Of a stretch of 64,000 bases of DNA, positions 8,331-15,273 are shown in pieces. A program made the translations under genes and the position numbers. Numbering within the stretch: position 1 is the stretch's first letter; every line of letters begins with the position of its first letter. This stretch comes from JACVRW01 sp963814095 (GTDB taxonomy: Bacteria > Actinomycetota > Thermoleophilia > Solirubrobacterales > Thermoleophilaceae), in contig CAWFBT010000007.1 in NCBI GenBank assembly GCA_963814095.1, positions 67,031-131,030 of the forward strand, in the 5' to 3' direction. The notes below the pieces were generated by a model. It was not told where the DNA came from, searched no databases, and saw only the letters and a program-made list of their open reading frames with translations.

Positions 8331-8764
8331 GGCGCGCCGCGGCAGCGCTCGCCGCCCTCGCAGTCCTGGCGGGCTGCTCGTCGGACGACGCCGACGAGCC
8401 CCGCACGAGCGCCGCGCCTGCCGAGCCGCGCGCCGCCGAGCCGCGCGCCGCCGCGCCGCGCCCGAAGCCGCCGCGGCCGCTCCGTTGCCCCGCCGGGTCG
8501 GGCAACTGCCGCGCGGCGGCCGGGCGCATCGTCTACGTCGAGCGCGTCGACCCGGACGGGGACGGCGACGCCCACTTCGTGCTCGTGTCGCGCGACTCGA
8601 TCACCGGCCCGGGCATCTCGGTGATCGACGTCCGGCGCGACCTGCGCCCCTCACCGCTGCCGGGCCCGGGCGACTGGATCAGCGCGCTGGGCCCGGTCTA
8701 CGAGGGCTCGTACGGCCAGCGCCAGATCGAGGCCGTGCGGATCCGGGTCCAGCGCCGGGACTGA
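8327..8764 (+). CDS. Predicted lipoprotein, coupled to the upstream secreted protein
   Basis: A 145-residue protein starting at GTG within the overlap GTGA. The N-terminus is a lipoprotein signal with lipobox LAGC (Cys17), then an Ala/Pro/Arg-rich tether (about 20-50). A C-terminal domain of about 95 residues contains CPAGSGNC, a possible disulfide, and a strand-rich core (GRIVYVERVDPDGDGDAHFV). Many Thermoleophilia encode small lipoproteins of this kind with no known role. Its 3' end overlaps the convergent HIRAN gene by 86 bp, so the last ~28 codons are read on both strands. Confidence 0.7.
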   Translation: MRRAAAALAALAVLAGCSSDDADEPRTSAAPAEPRAAEPRAAAPRPKPPRPLRCPAGSGNCRAAAGRIVYVERVDPDGDGDAHFVLVSRDSITGPGISVIDVRRDLRPSPLPGPGDWISALGPVYEGSYGQRQIEAVRIRVQRRD

Positions 8765-9230
8765 CCTCGCGCAGCTCGATCTCACCGTCGGCGGCGAGCA
8801 GCATCGTGAGGCCCGTGCGCGGATCGCGCGGGGACGCTCGCTGCTCGCGCAGCACGACGGCCGACCACGGCCGCCCCGCGTCGATCTCCGGCGCGATCTC
8901 CTCGGCGAGCTCGCGCGGCACCCAGCCCACCTGACCGCCGGCCGGCGCGTGCACGGCGATGGCGTTCTCGTCGTGCTCGTTGCCGGGGTCGCGGCGCAGC
9001 TCGAGCGCGGCGCCCGGTCCGAGCTCGCTCGAGGCGAGCGCCTCCCCGTGGAAGCGGGCCGCTCCCGCGACCCCGGCCACGCGCAGGCCGCGCTCGGCGA
9101 GCTCCGGGGCGTCGCGGCCGATGAAGCTGCCCGACGCCGCATCGACGAGTTGAAAGCCCGCGAGCCACACGGCACCACCGTCGTCCGGGTACCAGTAGCG
9201 CTCCTCGAAGCTGACCTCGACGACGGTCAT
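8679..9230 (-). CDS. Stand-alone HIRAN-domain protein
   Basis: A 183-residue protein with a HIRAN domain at about residues 50-115, recognised from FHGEALASSELGPG, the RRDPGNEHDENAIAVH core and the GQVGWVPRELAEEIAP exit. In eukaryotic HLTF/Rad5 the HIRAN domain binds DNA 3' ends; bacterial stand-alone versions have no firm role, so DNA binding or damage sensing is only an inference. Residues 1-45 (YWYPDDGGAVWLAGFQL) look like a separate small domain. The C-terminal ~25 residues are Arg/Pro/Gly-rich and come from the region overlapping the convergent lipoprotein gene. It overlaps the GST-like gene upstream by 4 bp. Confidence 0.75.
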   Translation of the reverse strand: MTVVEVSFEERYWYPDDGGAVWLAGFQLVDAASGSFIGRDAPELAERGLRVAGVAGAARFHGEALASSELGPGAALELRRDPGNEHDENAIAVHAPAGGQVGWVPRELAEEIAPEIDAGRPWSAVVLREQRASPRDPRTGLTMLLAADGEIELREVSPGAGPGSARPRSGAGRTSPRRPGPAR

Positions 9231-10009
9231 CGCGCGGCGCCGGCAGCCGCGGTCCCCGCGCGCGTGTGCCGTTGCGTCCGGAACAGCTCCAGCGCGTACG
9301 CGCCGGCCGGATGCTCACGGAAGCTCCGCACAATGGCGGCGACCGGTCCCGACAGCTCATCGGGCTGCGGGAGCGGAGTGCCGTAGCCGGGCGGAATCAC
9401 CGCGGCGGCGGCCAGCGCCGCGAAGGTCAGGTCGGCGGCGGTAAAGCGCTCGCCGCACAGGTACGGGCGCCCGTCCGCGAGCAGCTCCGCCACCTCGTCG
9501 AGCTCCGCGCGCACGCGCGGGTCGTCGTCGCGGATCGTGGTCGGGCCGATCCCGAGCTCGCGTGCCGCGTAGCGCTTGACGAGCGGCCAGCCGATCCTCA
9601 GGAAGCGGTCCTCCCAGGCCGGGACGCCCTGGTTGTTGATCTCGAGCAGCTCGTTGCGGCGCGACAGCATGTGGGCGTACATGAGCCGCCTCGCGTCCGG
9701 ACCGAGGCCGGCATCGAGGTGGCGACAGAGCGCCACGACCTCGTCGCGCAGCGCCGGCTCTGCGGGGAACAGGCGCTGCTCGGGCTCGAGAGCGAGGTCG
9801 GCGTAGCGCAGGATGTCCTCGGACTCGCTGAAGACGCCGTCGTCCGTGATCAGCACCGGCAGCGTGCCGGAGCCACCGGCCCGTCGCGAGACGACCTGGT
9901 GGACGCCCTGCACGTGGCGCTCCTCGTCGTATGCGAGGCCGGCGCGCTCGAGCGCCCAGCGCGCTTTCTCGCAGAAGTGGCTGATCGGGATCGTCAGGAG
10001 GCGTCGCAC
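9227..10009 (-). CDS. Glutathione S-transferase-like protein
   Basis: A 260-residue protein with the two-domain GST architecture. The thioredoxin-fold N-terminal domain (about 1-80) begins MRRLLTIPISHFCEKARWAL, with a Ser-His-Phe-Cys motif at the usual catalytic position and a cis-Pro segment GTLPVLITDDG, then FSESEDILRYAD. The helical C-terminal domain (about 90-240) has the N-capping-type stretch FTAADLTFAALAAA. Actinobacteria generally lack glutathione, so the thiol partner may be mycothiol or another molecule; this is inference. The GTG at 10009 is chosen because it starts right at the first beta strand. It forms a short unit with the HIRAN gene (4-bp overlap) and lies 17 bp after the AhpD-like gene. 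Confidence 0.82.
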   Translation of the reverse strand: MRRLLTIPISHFCEKARWALERAGLAYDEERHVQGVHQVVSRRAGGSGTLPVLITDDGVFSESEDILRYADLALEPEQRLFPAEPALRDEVVALCRHLDAGLGPDARRLMYAHMLSRRNELLEINNQGVPAWEDRFLRIGWPLVKRYAARELGIGPTTIRDDDPRVRAELDEVAELLADGRPYLCGERFTAADLTFAALAAAAVIPPGYGTPLPQPDELSGPVAAIVRSFREHPAGAYALELFRTQRHTRAGTAAAGAAR

Positions 10010-10026
10010 GCCCCCATCATTGCGCG

Positions 10027-10482
10027 TCAGGCCACGGCCGTCGGCAGCTCCGCCGGGGGCTGCATTCCGGTCCCGACCCCCACGCGGTTCCACGCGTTGA
10101 TCGCGATGATCGCTCCCATCAGGTTGCCGAGTTCCTCAGGCGAGAACTCGCGCGCGGCGTCCTCGTAGACGTCGTCGGGCACGCCGTTCGCCGGCAGGAG
10201 CGTCATGGCCTCCGTCAGCGCGAGCGCCGCGCGCTCGCGGGAGTCGAAGAAGGGCGTCTCGCGCCAAACGGCCACGGTGTGGATGCGGCGCGGGTCCGCG
10301 CCGCCGTCGTGGGCGTCGCGCGAGTGCTGGTCGACACACCATGCGCATCCGTTCAGCTGCGAGGCGCGCAGCCTCAGCAGCTCGCGCAGCGGCTCGTCGA
10401 AGTCGACGGATTGGTCGAGGGCATCGATCGCGCGGTAGACCTCGCGCGCGGTCTTGGACAGTGACGTTCGCGTAGTGGACAT
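10027..10482 (-). CDS. AhpD-like carboxymuconolactone decarboxylase family protein
   Basis: A 151-residue all-helical protein of the carboxymuconolactone decarboxylase/AhpD superfamily. The peroxidase-type motif CAWCVDQHSRDA is present: two cysteines two residues apart and a following His, as needed for thiol redox chemistry. The segment LRLRASQLNGCAWC and the later RERAALALTEAMTLLP are typical. It probably reduces peroxides or regenerates a peroxiredoxin. Start ATG 10482 is used; ATG 10491 in the same frame is possible. It is divergent from the MocR regulator gene with only 29 bp between starts, so it is a likely regulatory target. The GST-like gene follows 17 bp downstream. Confidence 0.87.
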   Translation of the reverse strand: MSTTRTSLSKTAREVYRAIDALDQSVDFDEPLRELLRLRASQLNGCAWCVDQHSRDAHDGGADPRRIHTVAVWRETPFFDSRERAALALTEAMTLLPANGVPDDVYEDAAREFSPEELGNLMGAIIAINAWNRVGVGTGMQPPAELPTAVA

Positions 10483-10511
10483 GGCTCGCATCTTCGCGAT
10501 GATGTGTACCA

Positions 10512-11942
10512 GTGAGAAGAGCCAATTCAGAGCAGAGATCCTGGTCCACTTCGAGTCCAGTCCTGCAGCTGGCGCTCGACCCCGGAGGCGGCCGCAGAGA
10601 CGCCGTCGAGGCCTCGCTGCGCGAGGCGATCCGCGACGGCCGACTGGCGCCCGGCGCGCGCCTGCCGTCCACGCGCGCCCTCGCAACCGACCTGGGGCTG
10701 GCGCGCGGGACGATTGCCGAGGCGTACGCGCAGCTCCAGGCCGAGGGCTATCTCATGGCTCGGCGCGGCGGCGGCACGTGGGTCAGCGAGGTCGCGGCGG
10801 CCGCGCTGCCGCGTCGCCCGCGGGCGGCGGCCGCGACGCGCAGCGCGCGCTTCAGCTTCCACCCCGGGCTCCCGGACCTCGCCGCCTTCCCGCACGCCGC
10901 CTGGTCGAGCGCGCTCCGGCGCGGCCTGCGCGAGGCGCCCGCGGCGAGCCTCGGCTACGGCGACCCGCGCGGGCGGCCGGAGCTGCGCGAGGCGCTCGCC
11001 GACTATCTCGCGCGCGTGCGCGGCGTGGTGGCGAACCCGGAGCTGATCGTGATCTGCGGCGGCTTCCGGCACGGGTTGTCGCTCGTCGCGCGCGTTCTGC
11101 GTGCGCGCGGCGCGCGGCGCGTGGCGATGGAGGAGCCCGGGCTCAACGACCACCACAACGCGCTCGTCAGCGCCGGGCTCGCGCCGGCTCCGCTACCAGT
11201 CGACGAGCACGGCGCACGCACCGACCTGCTCGAGGAGATCGGCGCGGCCGCCGCGCTGATCGGCCCCGCCCACCAGTTCCCGAGCGGTGCGCTGCTCCAT
11301 CCCGAGCGGCGCGCGGCCGCGCTCTCCTGGGCACGCGCGGCGAACGCGCTCGTGATCGAGGACGACTACGACGCCGAGCTGCGCTTCGACCGCCAGCCGA
11401 TCGGGGCCCTGCAGGCGCTCGACCCCGGGCACGTCGTCTACGGCGGCACCGCCAGCAAGACGCTCGCGCCCGGGCTCAGGCTCGGCTGGATCGTGCTCCC
11501 GGCGGAGCTGCTCGAGCCCGTTCTCGCGCTGCGCGAGGCGGAGGACCTGCACGTCCCGGCGCCAGACCAGATCGCCTTCTCGGAGCTGCTCGGCTCCGGT
11601 GCCTACGAGCGTCACGTGCGGCGCATGCGCGCGCGCTACCGCGGGCGGCGCGAGGACGTCGTCGCGCTGCTTGCGGAGCGCGCGCCGGGGATCACGCCGG
11701 TGGGCATCGCGGCCGGGCTGAGGGTGCTGCTCGAGCTGCCCGCGGACGGCCCCTCGGCCGCCGAGCTGGCGAACGCCGCCGCGGCCCGCTCGATCGAGCT
11801 GTTCCCCGTCGGCCGCTTCCACCATCACGGCGAGCCGGTGCCGGACGGGATCGTGCTGGGCTACGGCGCCCTCCCGGAACACGCGTTCGAAGCGGGTCTG
11901 AGAGCGCTCGGCGAGCTGTTCGCGGAGGAGCTCCCGGGCTGA
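10512..11942 (+). CDS. MocR-type regulator (GntR helix-turn-helix plus aminotransferase fold)
   Basis: A 476-residue transcription factor that fuses an N-terminal GntR winged helix (about 30-100; PGARLPSTRALATDLGLARG and IAEAYAQLQAEGYL) to a fold-type I aminotransferase-like domain (about 110-470). The pyridoxal phosphate region is visible: VIEDDYDAELRFD and the Schiff-base lysine in YGGTASKTLAPGLRLGW. Known members (PdxR, GabR, TauR) sense PLP or amino compounds and often control a divergent gene. Here that is the AhpD-like gene 29 bp away, so both promoters must overlap. GTG is the start. What it senses cannot be told from sequence. Confidence 0.92.
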   Translation: MRRANSEQRSWSTSSPVLQLALDPGGGRRDAVEASLREAIRDGRLAPGARLPSTRALATDLGLARGTIAEAYAQLQAEGYLMARRGGGTWVSEVAAAALPRRPRAAAATRSARFSFHPGLPDLAAFPHAAWSSALRRGLREAPAASLGYGDPRGRPELREALADYLARVRGVVANPELIVICGGFRHGLSLVARVLRARGARRVAMEEPGLNDHHNALVSAGLAPAPLPVDEHGARTDLLEEIGAAAALIGPAHQFPSGALLHPERRAAALSWARAANALVIEDDYDAELRFDRQPIGALQALDPGHVVYGGTASKTLAPGLRLGWIVLPAELLEPVLALREAEDLHVPAPDQIAFSELLGSGAYERHVRRMRARYRGRREDVVALLAERAPGITPVGIAAGLRVLLELPADGPSAAELANAAAARSIELFPVGRFHHHGEPVPDGIVLGYGALPEHAFEAGLRALGELFAEELPG

Positions 11943-11960
11943 GTCCCTCACCCGCGCGAA

Positions 11961-12031
11961 TAAGGGGTGATGCACTGCGAATTGCCGATGTAAGGGGTGC
12001 TTCTCAGGGCCATAGTTTCCGCTGTGGAAAC
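11961..12031 (+). promoter_or_regulatory. Repeat and palindrome cluster upstream of ParB-like gene
   Basis: Two exact copies of TAAGGGGTG start at 11961 and 11991, exactly 30 bp apart (about three helical turns). They are followed by the inverted repeat GTTTCC-GCTGT-GGAAAC at 12015-12031 and then a further GGGAAACC just before the ATG at 12042. The arrangement suggests protein-binding sites controlling the gene at 12042. I do not recognise the regulator. Confidence 0.45.
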
Positions 12032-12041
12032 GGGAAACCTC

Positions 12042-12473
12042 ATGGTCGATGCCGGAACGGCCTTCGCGCGTTCGCAGTGGCGCCGCCGCCGAGCGCGGGC
12101 CGCGAACTGGGTGCTGCGCAGGGGCGGAGCGGGGCGCCTCGCCACGCTCGAGCAGGATCTCGGCGCGGTGCCCGGCAGGCGCCGCAGCGCGGGTTTGCAC
12201 GCCGTTCCGCTCGACTCGATCGTCGGTACCGCCGAGGCCGCCAAGGCTCGGACCTTCGACGCCTCCTTCCGGCCGCCGGCCTCGAGCCGGCGCCGTTGGG
12301 AGGGGCTCTGGCTCGCGACTCGGCGCGGCCGCCAGCTGCCGCCCATCTCGCTCTACCGGCTCGGCGAGTGCCATTACGTCGACGACGGCCACCACCGCGT
12401 GTCGGTGGCGCGTGCCCTTGGCATGGCGGCGATCGACGCGGAGGTCACGGAGCTGGCGGGCGCCTGCCTGTGA
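12042..12473 (+). CDS. ParB/Srx-like domain protein, possibly nucleotide- or DNA-related
   Basis: A 143-residue protein from ATG 12042 (an in-frame GTG at 11997 is possible but lies within the repeat region). The C-terminal half holds a ParB/sulfiredoxin-superfamily signature: LPPISLYRLGECHYVDDGHH followed by RVSVARALGMAAIDAEV, the familiar pattern of a glycine/aspartate/histidine turn plus an RxxAA-type helix. The N-terminal half is very Arg-rich (FARSQWRRRRARAANWVLRR), which suggests nucleic-acid contact. It has no partner ParA nearby, so a role in chromosome segregation is unlikely. Similar stand-alone proteins occur in actinobacteria with no known function. It is followed at once by an acetyltransferase gene. 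Confidence 0.65.
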   Translation: MVDAGTAFARSQWRRRRARAANWVLRRGGAGRLATLEQDLGAVPGRRRSAGLHAVPLDSIVGTAEAAKARTFDASFRPPASSRRRWEGLWLATRRGRQLPPISLYRLGECHYVDDGHHRVSVARALGMAAIDAEVTELAGACL

Positions 12474-12484
12474 TCATCCTCGCC

Positions 12485-12967
12485 ATGGCACCGGTCCGGT
12501 CGGCCCAGGCGGTGGATTGCGCGGCGATCGCGGACATCTACAACGAGGCGATCGCCGAAGGGCGCTCGACCTTCGAGACTGAGCCGCGCTCGGCCACGGA
12601 CGTCGAGGGCTGGCTCGACTCCGCGCTGCTCGTCGGGACGATCGGCAGCGACGTGGCCGGCTGGGCGCGGCTGACGCCCTACAGCCCGCGCGCCTGCTAC
12701 TCCGGGATCGCCGAGGGCAGCGTCTACGTGCGCGCGAGCCGGCGTGGGCACGGCCTGGGCCGGGCGCTTGCCGGCGCGCTCACGGAGGAGGCGGAGCGCG
12801 CCGGGCTCCACAAGATCGTCGGCAAGCTGTTCGCCGACAACGAGGCAAGCCGCCGGCTCGTCGCCCGTCACGGCTTCCGTGAGGTCGGCGTCCACCTGAG
12901 GCACGGCCAGATCGACGGCGACTGGCGCGACGTCGTCCTTGTCGAGAAGCTGCTCGGCAGCGGCTGA
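12485..12967 (+). CDS. GNAT acetyltransferase, phosphinothricin-acetyltransferase-like
   Basis: A 160-residue acetyl-CoA-dependent N-acetyltransferase. IADIYNEAIAEGRSTFETEP near the N-terminus is the hallmark of the phosphinothricin/methionine-sulfone acetyltransferase branch. The acetyl-CoA pyrophosphate loop appears as RRGHGLGRALAGAL (about 90-103), and FADNEASRRLVARHGFREVG is the usual C-terminal block. The natural substrate may be an amino acid analogue such as methionine sulfone or sulfoximine. A GTG at 12470 overlapping the preceding stop (GTGA) would add five residues and is also plausible. It is likely cotranscribed with the ParB-like gene. Confidence 0.88.
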   Translation: MAPVRSAQAVDCAAIADIYNEAIAEGRSTFETEPRSATDVEGWLDSALLVGTIGSDVAGWARLTPYSPRACYSGIAEGSVYVRASRRGHGLGRALAGALTEEAERAGLHKIVGKLFADNEASRRLVARHGFREVGVHLRHGQIDGDWRDVVLVEKLLGSG

Positions 12968-12972
12968 GCCGC

Positions 12973-13992
12973 TCAGCTCGAGAGCGTGCCAGGCAGCCCG
13001 AAGCGCTCGAACAGCCCCGGCGTCCTGAACGCAACCACGTCGGCGATCGCCTCGCCCCTGAAGGTGAGCACGTCGAGCGCGACGGGCATGTAGCCGCGGT
13101 CGTCGTCGTTCCAGCGGTAGGCGGCCAGGGCGGGCTGGCCGTTCGCGCTCGACTGGATGTAGCGCAGGTCGGCCGCCGGCAGGCTCGGCATGAGCCAGGA
13201 TGCCGCGATCGCCTGGCGGCCCCGGCACCAGCCTTCGTACGGGGGCATCGCGAAGGTCGCGTCCTCGGCGAGCATCGAGAGGATCGTGTCGACGTCGCCG
13301 CGCTCGAACGCGTCGCTGAAGCGCTCCACGACCCTGCGCACGCGCTTGTTCCCGAGCGAGCGCACGGTGGCCTGCTGGCTGTGCTCGGGGAGCCGCTTGT
13401 CAACCGTCGCCCGCGCGCGCTGCAGCGAGCTGTTGACCGAGGCGACGGTCGTGTCCATCGTCCCCGCGACCTCGCGTGCCGAGAAGCCGAGCACCTCGCG
13501 CAGGATCAGCACGGCGCGCTGACGCGCAGGCAGGTGCTGAAGGGCGGCGATGAAGGCGAGCTCCACCGCTTCGCGCTGCTCGTAGCGCGCCTCCGGAGCC
13601 GCGTAGCCGTCGTCGATCTCGCCGTCGGGGTAGGGCTCGATCCAGGTGCCGTCGGCGAGCGGCTCGCCGTGGTCGGCGGGATCGCTCGCCCCGCCCTGGT
13701 CCATCGGCAGTACGCGCGCCGGCCGGCGCGCGAGCGCGTCGAGGCAGACGTTCGTCGCGATCCGGTACAGCCAGTTCCTGAGCGAGCGCTGACGCGAGAG
13801 CCGCGGGAGCCCGCGCCAGGCGCGCAGCAGCACCTCCTGGAGCGCGTCCTCGGCGTCGTGGAGCGATCCCAGCATGCGATAGCAGTGGGCGTGCAGCTCC
13901 GCGCCGTAGCGCTCGACGAGGCGGCGGTAGGCGTCGGGATCGCCCTCGCGGGCCGCTTCGAAGAGCTCGTGTTCGAGAACTGGTGGTCCCAT
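12973..13992 (-). CDS. ECF-type RNA polymerase sigma factor with SnoaL-like C-terminal domain
   Basis: A 339-residue sigma-70 family factor. Region 2 (about 10-85) has YGAELHAHCYRMLGSLHDAE and DALQEVLLRAWRGL; region 4 (about 155-215) has LPARQRAVLILREVLGFSAR and EVAGTMDTTVASVNSSLQRA. A further domain from about residue 225 (RVVERFSDAFERGDVDTILS, then GRQAIAASW) is SnoaL/NTF2-like, as in the SigJ/SigX5 group. There the extra domain replaces a separate anti-sigma factor and may bind a ligand. The start is ATG 13992, with an adjacent ATG at 13995. The upstream region holds an inverted repeat and the divergent VOC-protein operon, a plausible target. Confidence 0.9.
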   Translation of the reverse strand: MGPPVLEHELFEAAREGDPDAYRRLVERYGAELHAHCYRMLGSLHDAEDALQEVLLRAWRGLPRLSRQRSLRNWLYRIATNVCLDALARRPARVLPMDQGGASDPADHGEPLADGTWIEPYPDGEIDDGYAAPEARYEQREAVELAFIAALQHLPARQRAVLILREVLGFSAREVAGTMDTTVASVNSSLQRARATVDKRLPEHSQQATVRSLGNKRVRRVVERFSDAFERGDVDTILSMLAEDATFAMPPYEGWCRGRQAIAASWLMPSLPAADLRYIQSSANGQPALAAYRWNDDDRGYMPVALDVLTFRGEAIADVVAFRTPGLFERFGLPGTLSS

Positions 13993-14029
13993 CATCCAAG
14001 AAGGTAGACCGCCGCCGGCACTCAAACTC

Positions 14030-14045
14030 ATCGGTTCGGACCGAT
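14030..14045. promoter_or_regulatory. Inverted repeat between sigma factor and VOC operon
   Basis: ATCGGT-TCGG-ACCGAT (6-bp arms, 4-bp centre) lies in the divergent gap between the ECF sigma gene (start 13992) and the VOC operon (start 14108). Its position suits an operator acting on either gene. No matching copy was noticed elsewhere in the window. Confidence 0.4.
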
Positions 14046-14107
14046 TAGTTGGCGCTTCCATGGGCGTCTTACCGGGTAGAGCGGCAGCGGAAGGGGTGCA
14101 CAACGTG

Positions 14108-14500
14108 ATGATCAGCGCGATCAGCAAGGTCGTCGTCCCCGTGGACGATCAGGTCCGCGCCAAGGAATTCTGGACGAGCCGGCTCGGCTTCGACGTCGTA
14201 TCGGACGAGTCCTACGGCGACGAGCGCTGGATAGAGGTGTGTCCTCCGTCGGGTGGGCCCGTCATCGTGCTGAGCCCGCGCAAGGGCGCCGACGCCCCTC
14301 GCGACGTCCCCGATCAGCTGCCCCACTCCCCCGTGTTCTTCACCTGCGACGACATCGAGGCGACCCACCGCGAGCTCATCGAGCGCGGCGTGCGTTTCCC
14401 GGTGCCCCCGGCCAGGATGCACTTCGGCTGGTGGTCGCTCTTCGAGGACGACGAGGGCACCCGCTACGCACTCGGTCAGTGGGACTCGAGGCAGGCATGA
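14108..14500 (+). CDS. VOC-superfamily (glyoxalase/dioxygenase fold) protein, single module
   Basis: A 130-residue protein with one vicinal-oxygen-chelate module pair. The N-terminal strand KVVVPVDDQVRAKEFWTSRL is the classical glyoxalase-family opening and FFTCDDIEATHRELIERGVR starts the second half; MHFGWWSLFEDDEGTRYALG closes the fold. Such proteins may be metal-dependent lyases or dioxygenases, or bind drugs without catalysis; the substrate cannot be told. ATG 14108 is chosen because AAGGGG lies about 10 bp upstream. It overlaps the next VOC gene by 4 bp (ATGA). Confidence 0.87.
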   Translation: MISAISKVVVPVDDQVRAKEFWTSRLGFDVVSDESYGDERWIEVCPPSGGPVIVLSPRKGADAPRDVPDQLPHSPVFFTCDDIEATHRELIERGVRFPVPPARMHFGWWSLFEDDEGTRYALGQWDSRQA

Positions 14501-15273
14501 GCGAGCGCGACGGCTACGCGCACGGCGTGCCCTGCGCTCTCGCGGGCGCCTTTCCAGACCCGGGCGCCGCGGCGCGCTTCTACGGCGAGCTGCTCGGCTG
14601 GGAGGTCGAGCCGGAGGGCGACGCCCATCTGCTGTGCCGCCTGCGCGGGCGTGAGGCGGCGATGATCGGCATGGCCTCGGATGCCTCGGCCCCCGAAGCC
14701 GCGCTGTGGATCACGCACATCTGGGTGGATGACGCCGGCGACACCGCGCGGAGCGTGAGCGCCGCGGGCGGCACGGTCCTCGCCGAGCCGTTCGACGCCG
14801 CGGGCGGCTCCCGCGTGGCCGTGGTGGCGGACCCGCAGGGTGCCGTGTTCGCGCTCCTGCAGGCGGGTGAGGTGCGCGGCGCCCAGGTCGTCAACGAGCC
14901 GGGCGCGTGGGCGATGAGCATGCTCGCGACCTCCGACCCCGAGGCGGCGAAGGGTTTCTACGGCCGGGTGTTCGGCTGGGAGACCGACGAGTTCGAAGGT
15001 TTCTGGCTGTGGCGCCTGCCGGGCTATGTGGGCGGCGAGCCGACGCAGCCCGTCGCGCGCGACGTGATCGGCGCGATGATGCCCGCCGAGGGACGCCCGC
15101 CGGGCTGGGACGTGAACTTCTGGGTCCACGACGCCGACGAGACGGCCGCCCGCGCCGCGGAGCTCGGCGGCGAGGTGGTTGTGCCCCCATTCGACGGGCC
15201 GGTCACGCGCGACGCGGTGCTCGCCGACCCGCAGGGCGGCGTCTTCTCGGTCACCACCGCGCCCGCCCCTTGA
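14497..15273 (+). CDS. Tandem VOC-domain protein
   Basis: A 258-residue protein with two VOC modules. The first (about 8-122) runs from CALAGAFPDPGAAARFYGEL to VADPQGAVFALLQAG; the second (about 135-255) from MSMLATSDPEAAKGFYGRVF to LADPQGGVFSVTTAP. The repeated aFYgelfGWe and ADPQGavFsl signatures place it with the CFP32/SgaA-like proteins of actinobacteria, which often sit near stress or resistance genes. It overlaps the preceding VOC gene (ATGA) and the following flavoenzyme gene (TTGA). The three make one operon divergent from the sigma factor. Confidence 0.88.
   Translation: MSERDGYAHGVPCALAGAFPDPGAAARFYGELLGWEVEPEGDAHLLCRLRGREAAMIGMASDASAPEAALWITHIWVDDAGDTARSVSAAGGTVLAEPFDAAGGSRVAVVADPQGAVFALLQAGEVRGAQVVNEPGAWAMSMLATSDPEAAKGFYGRVFGWETDEFEGFWLWRLPGYVGGEPTQPVARDVIGAMMPAEGRPPGWDVNFWVHDADETAARAAELGGEVVVPPFDGPVTRDAVLADPQGGVFSVTTAPAP

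Noticed and set aside
10454..12967. An 837-codon open frame spanning three plus-strand genes
   Set aside because: Only its last ~160 codons are real (the acetyltransferase). The rest is Arg/Ala-rich sequence in the wrong frame of the MocR and ParB-like genes.
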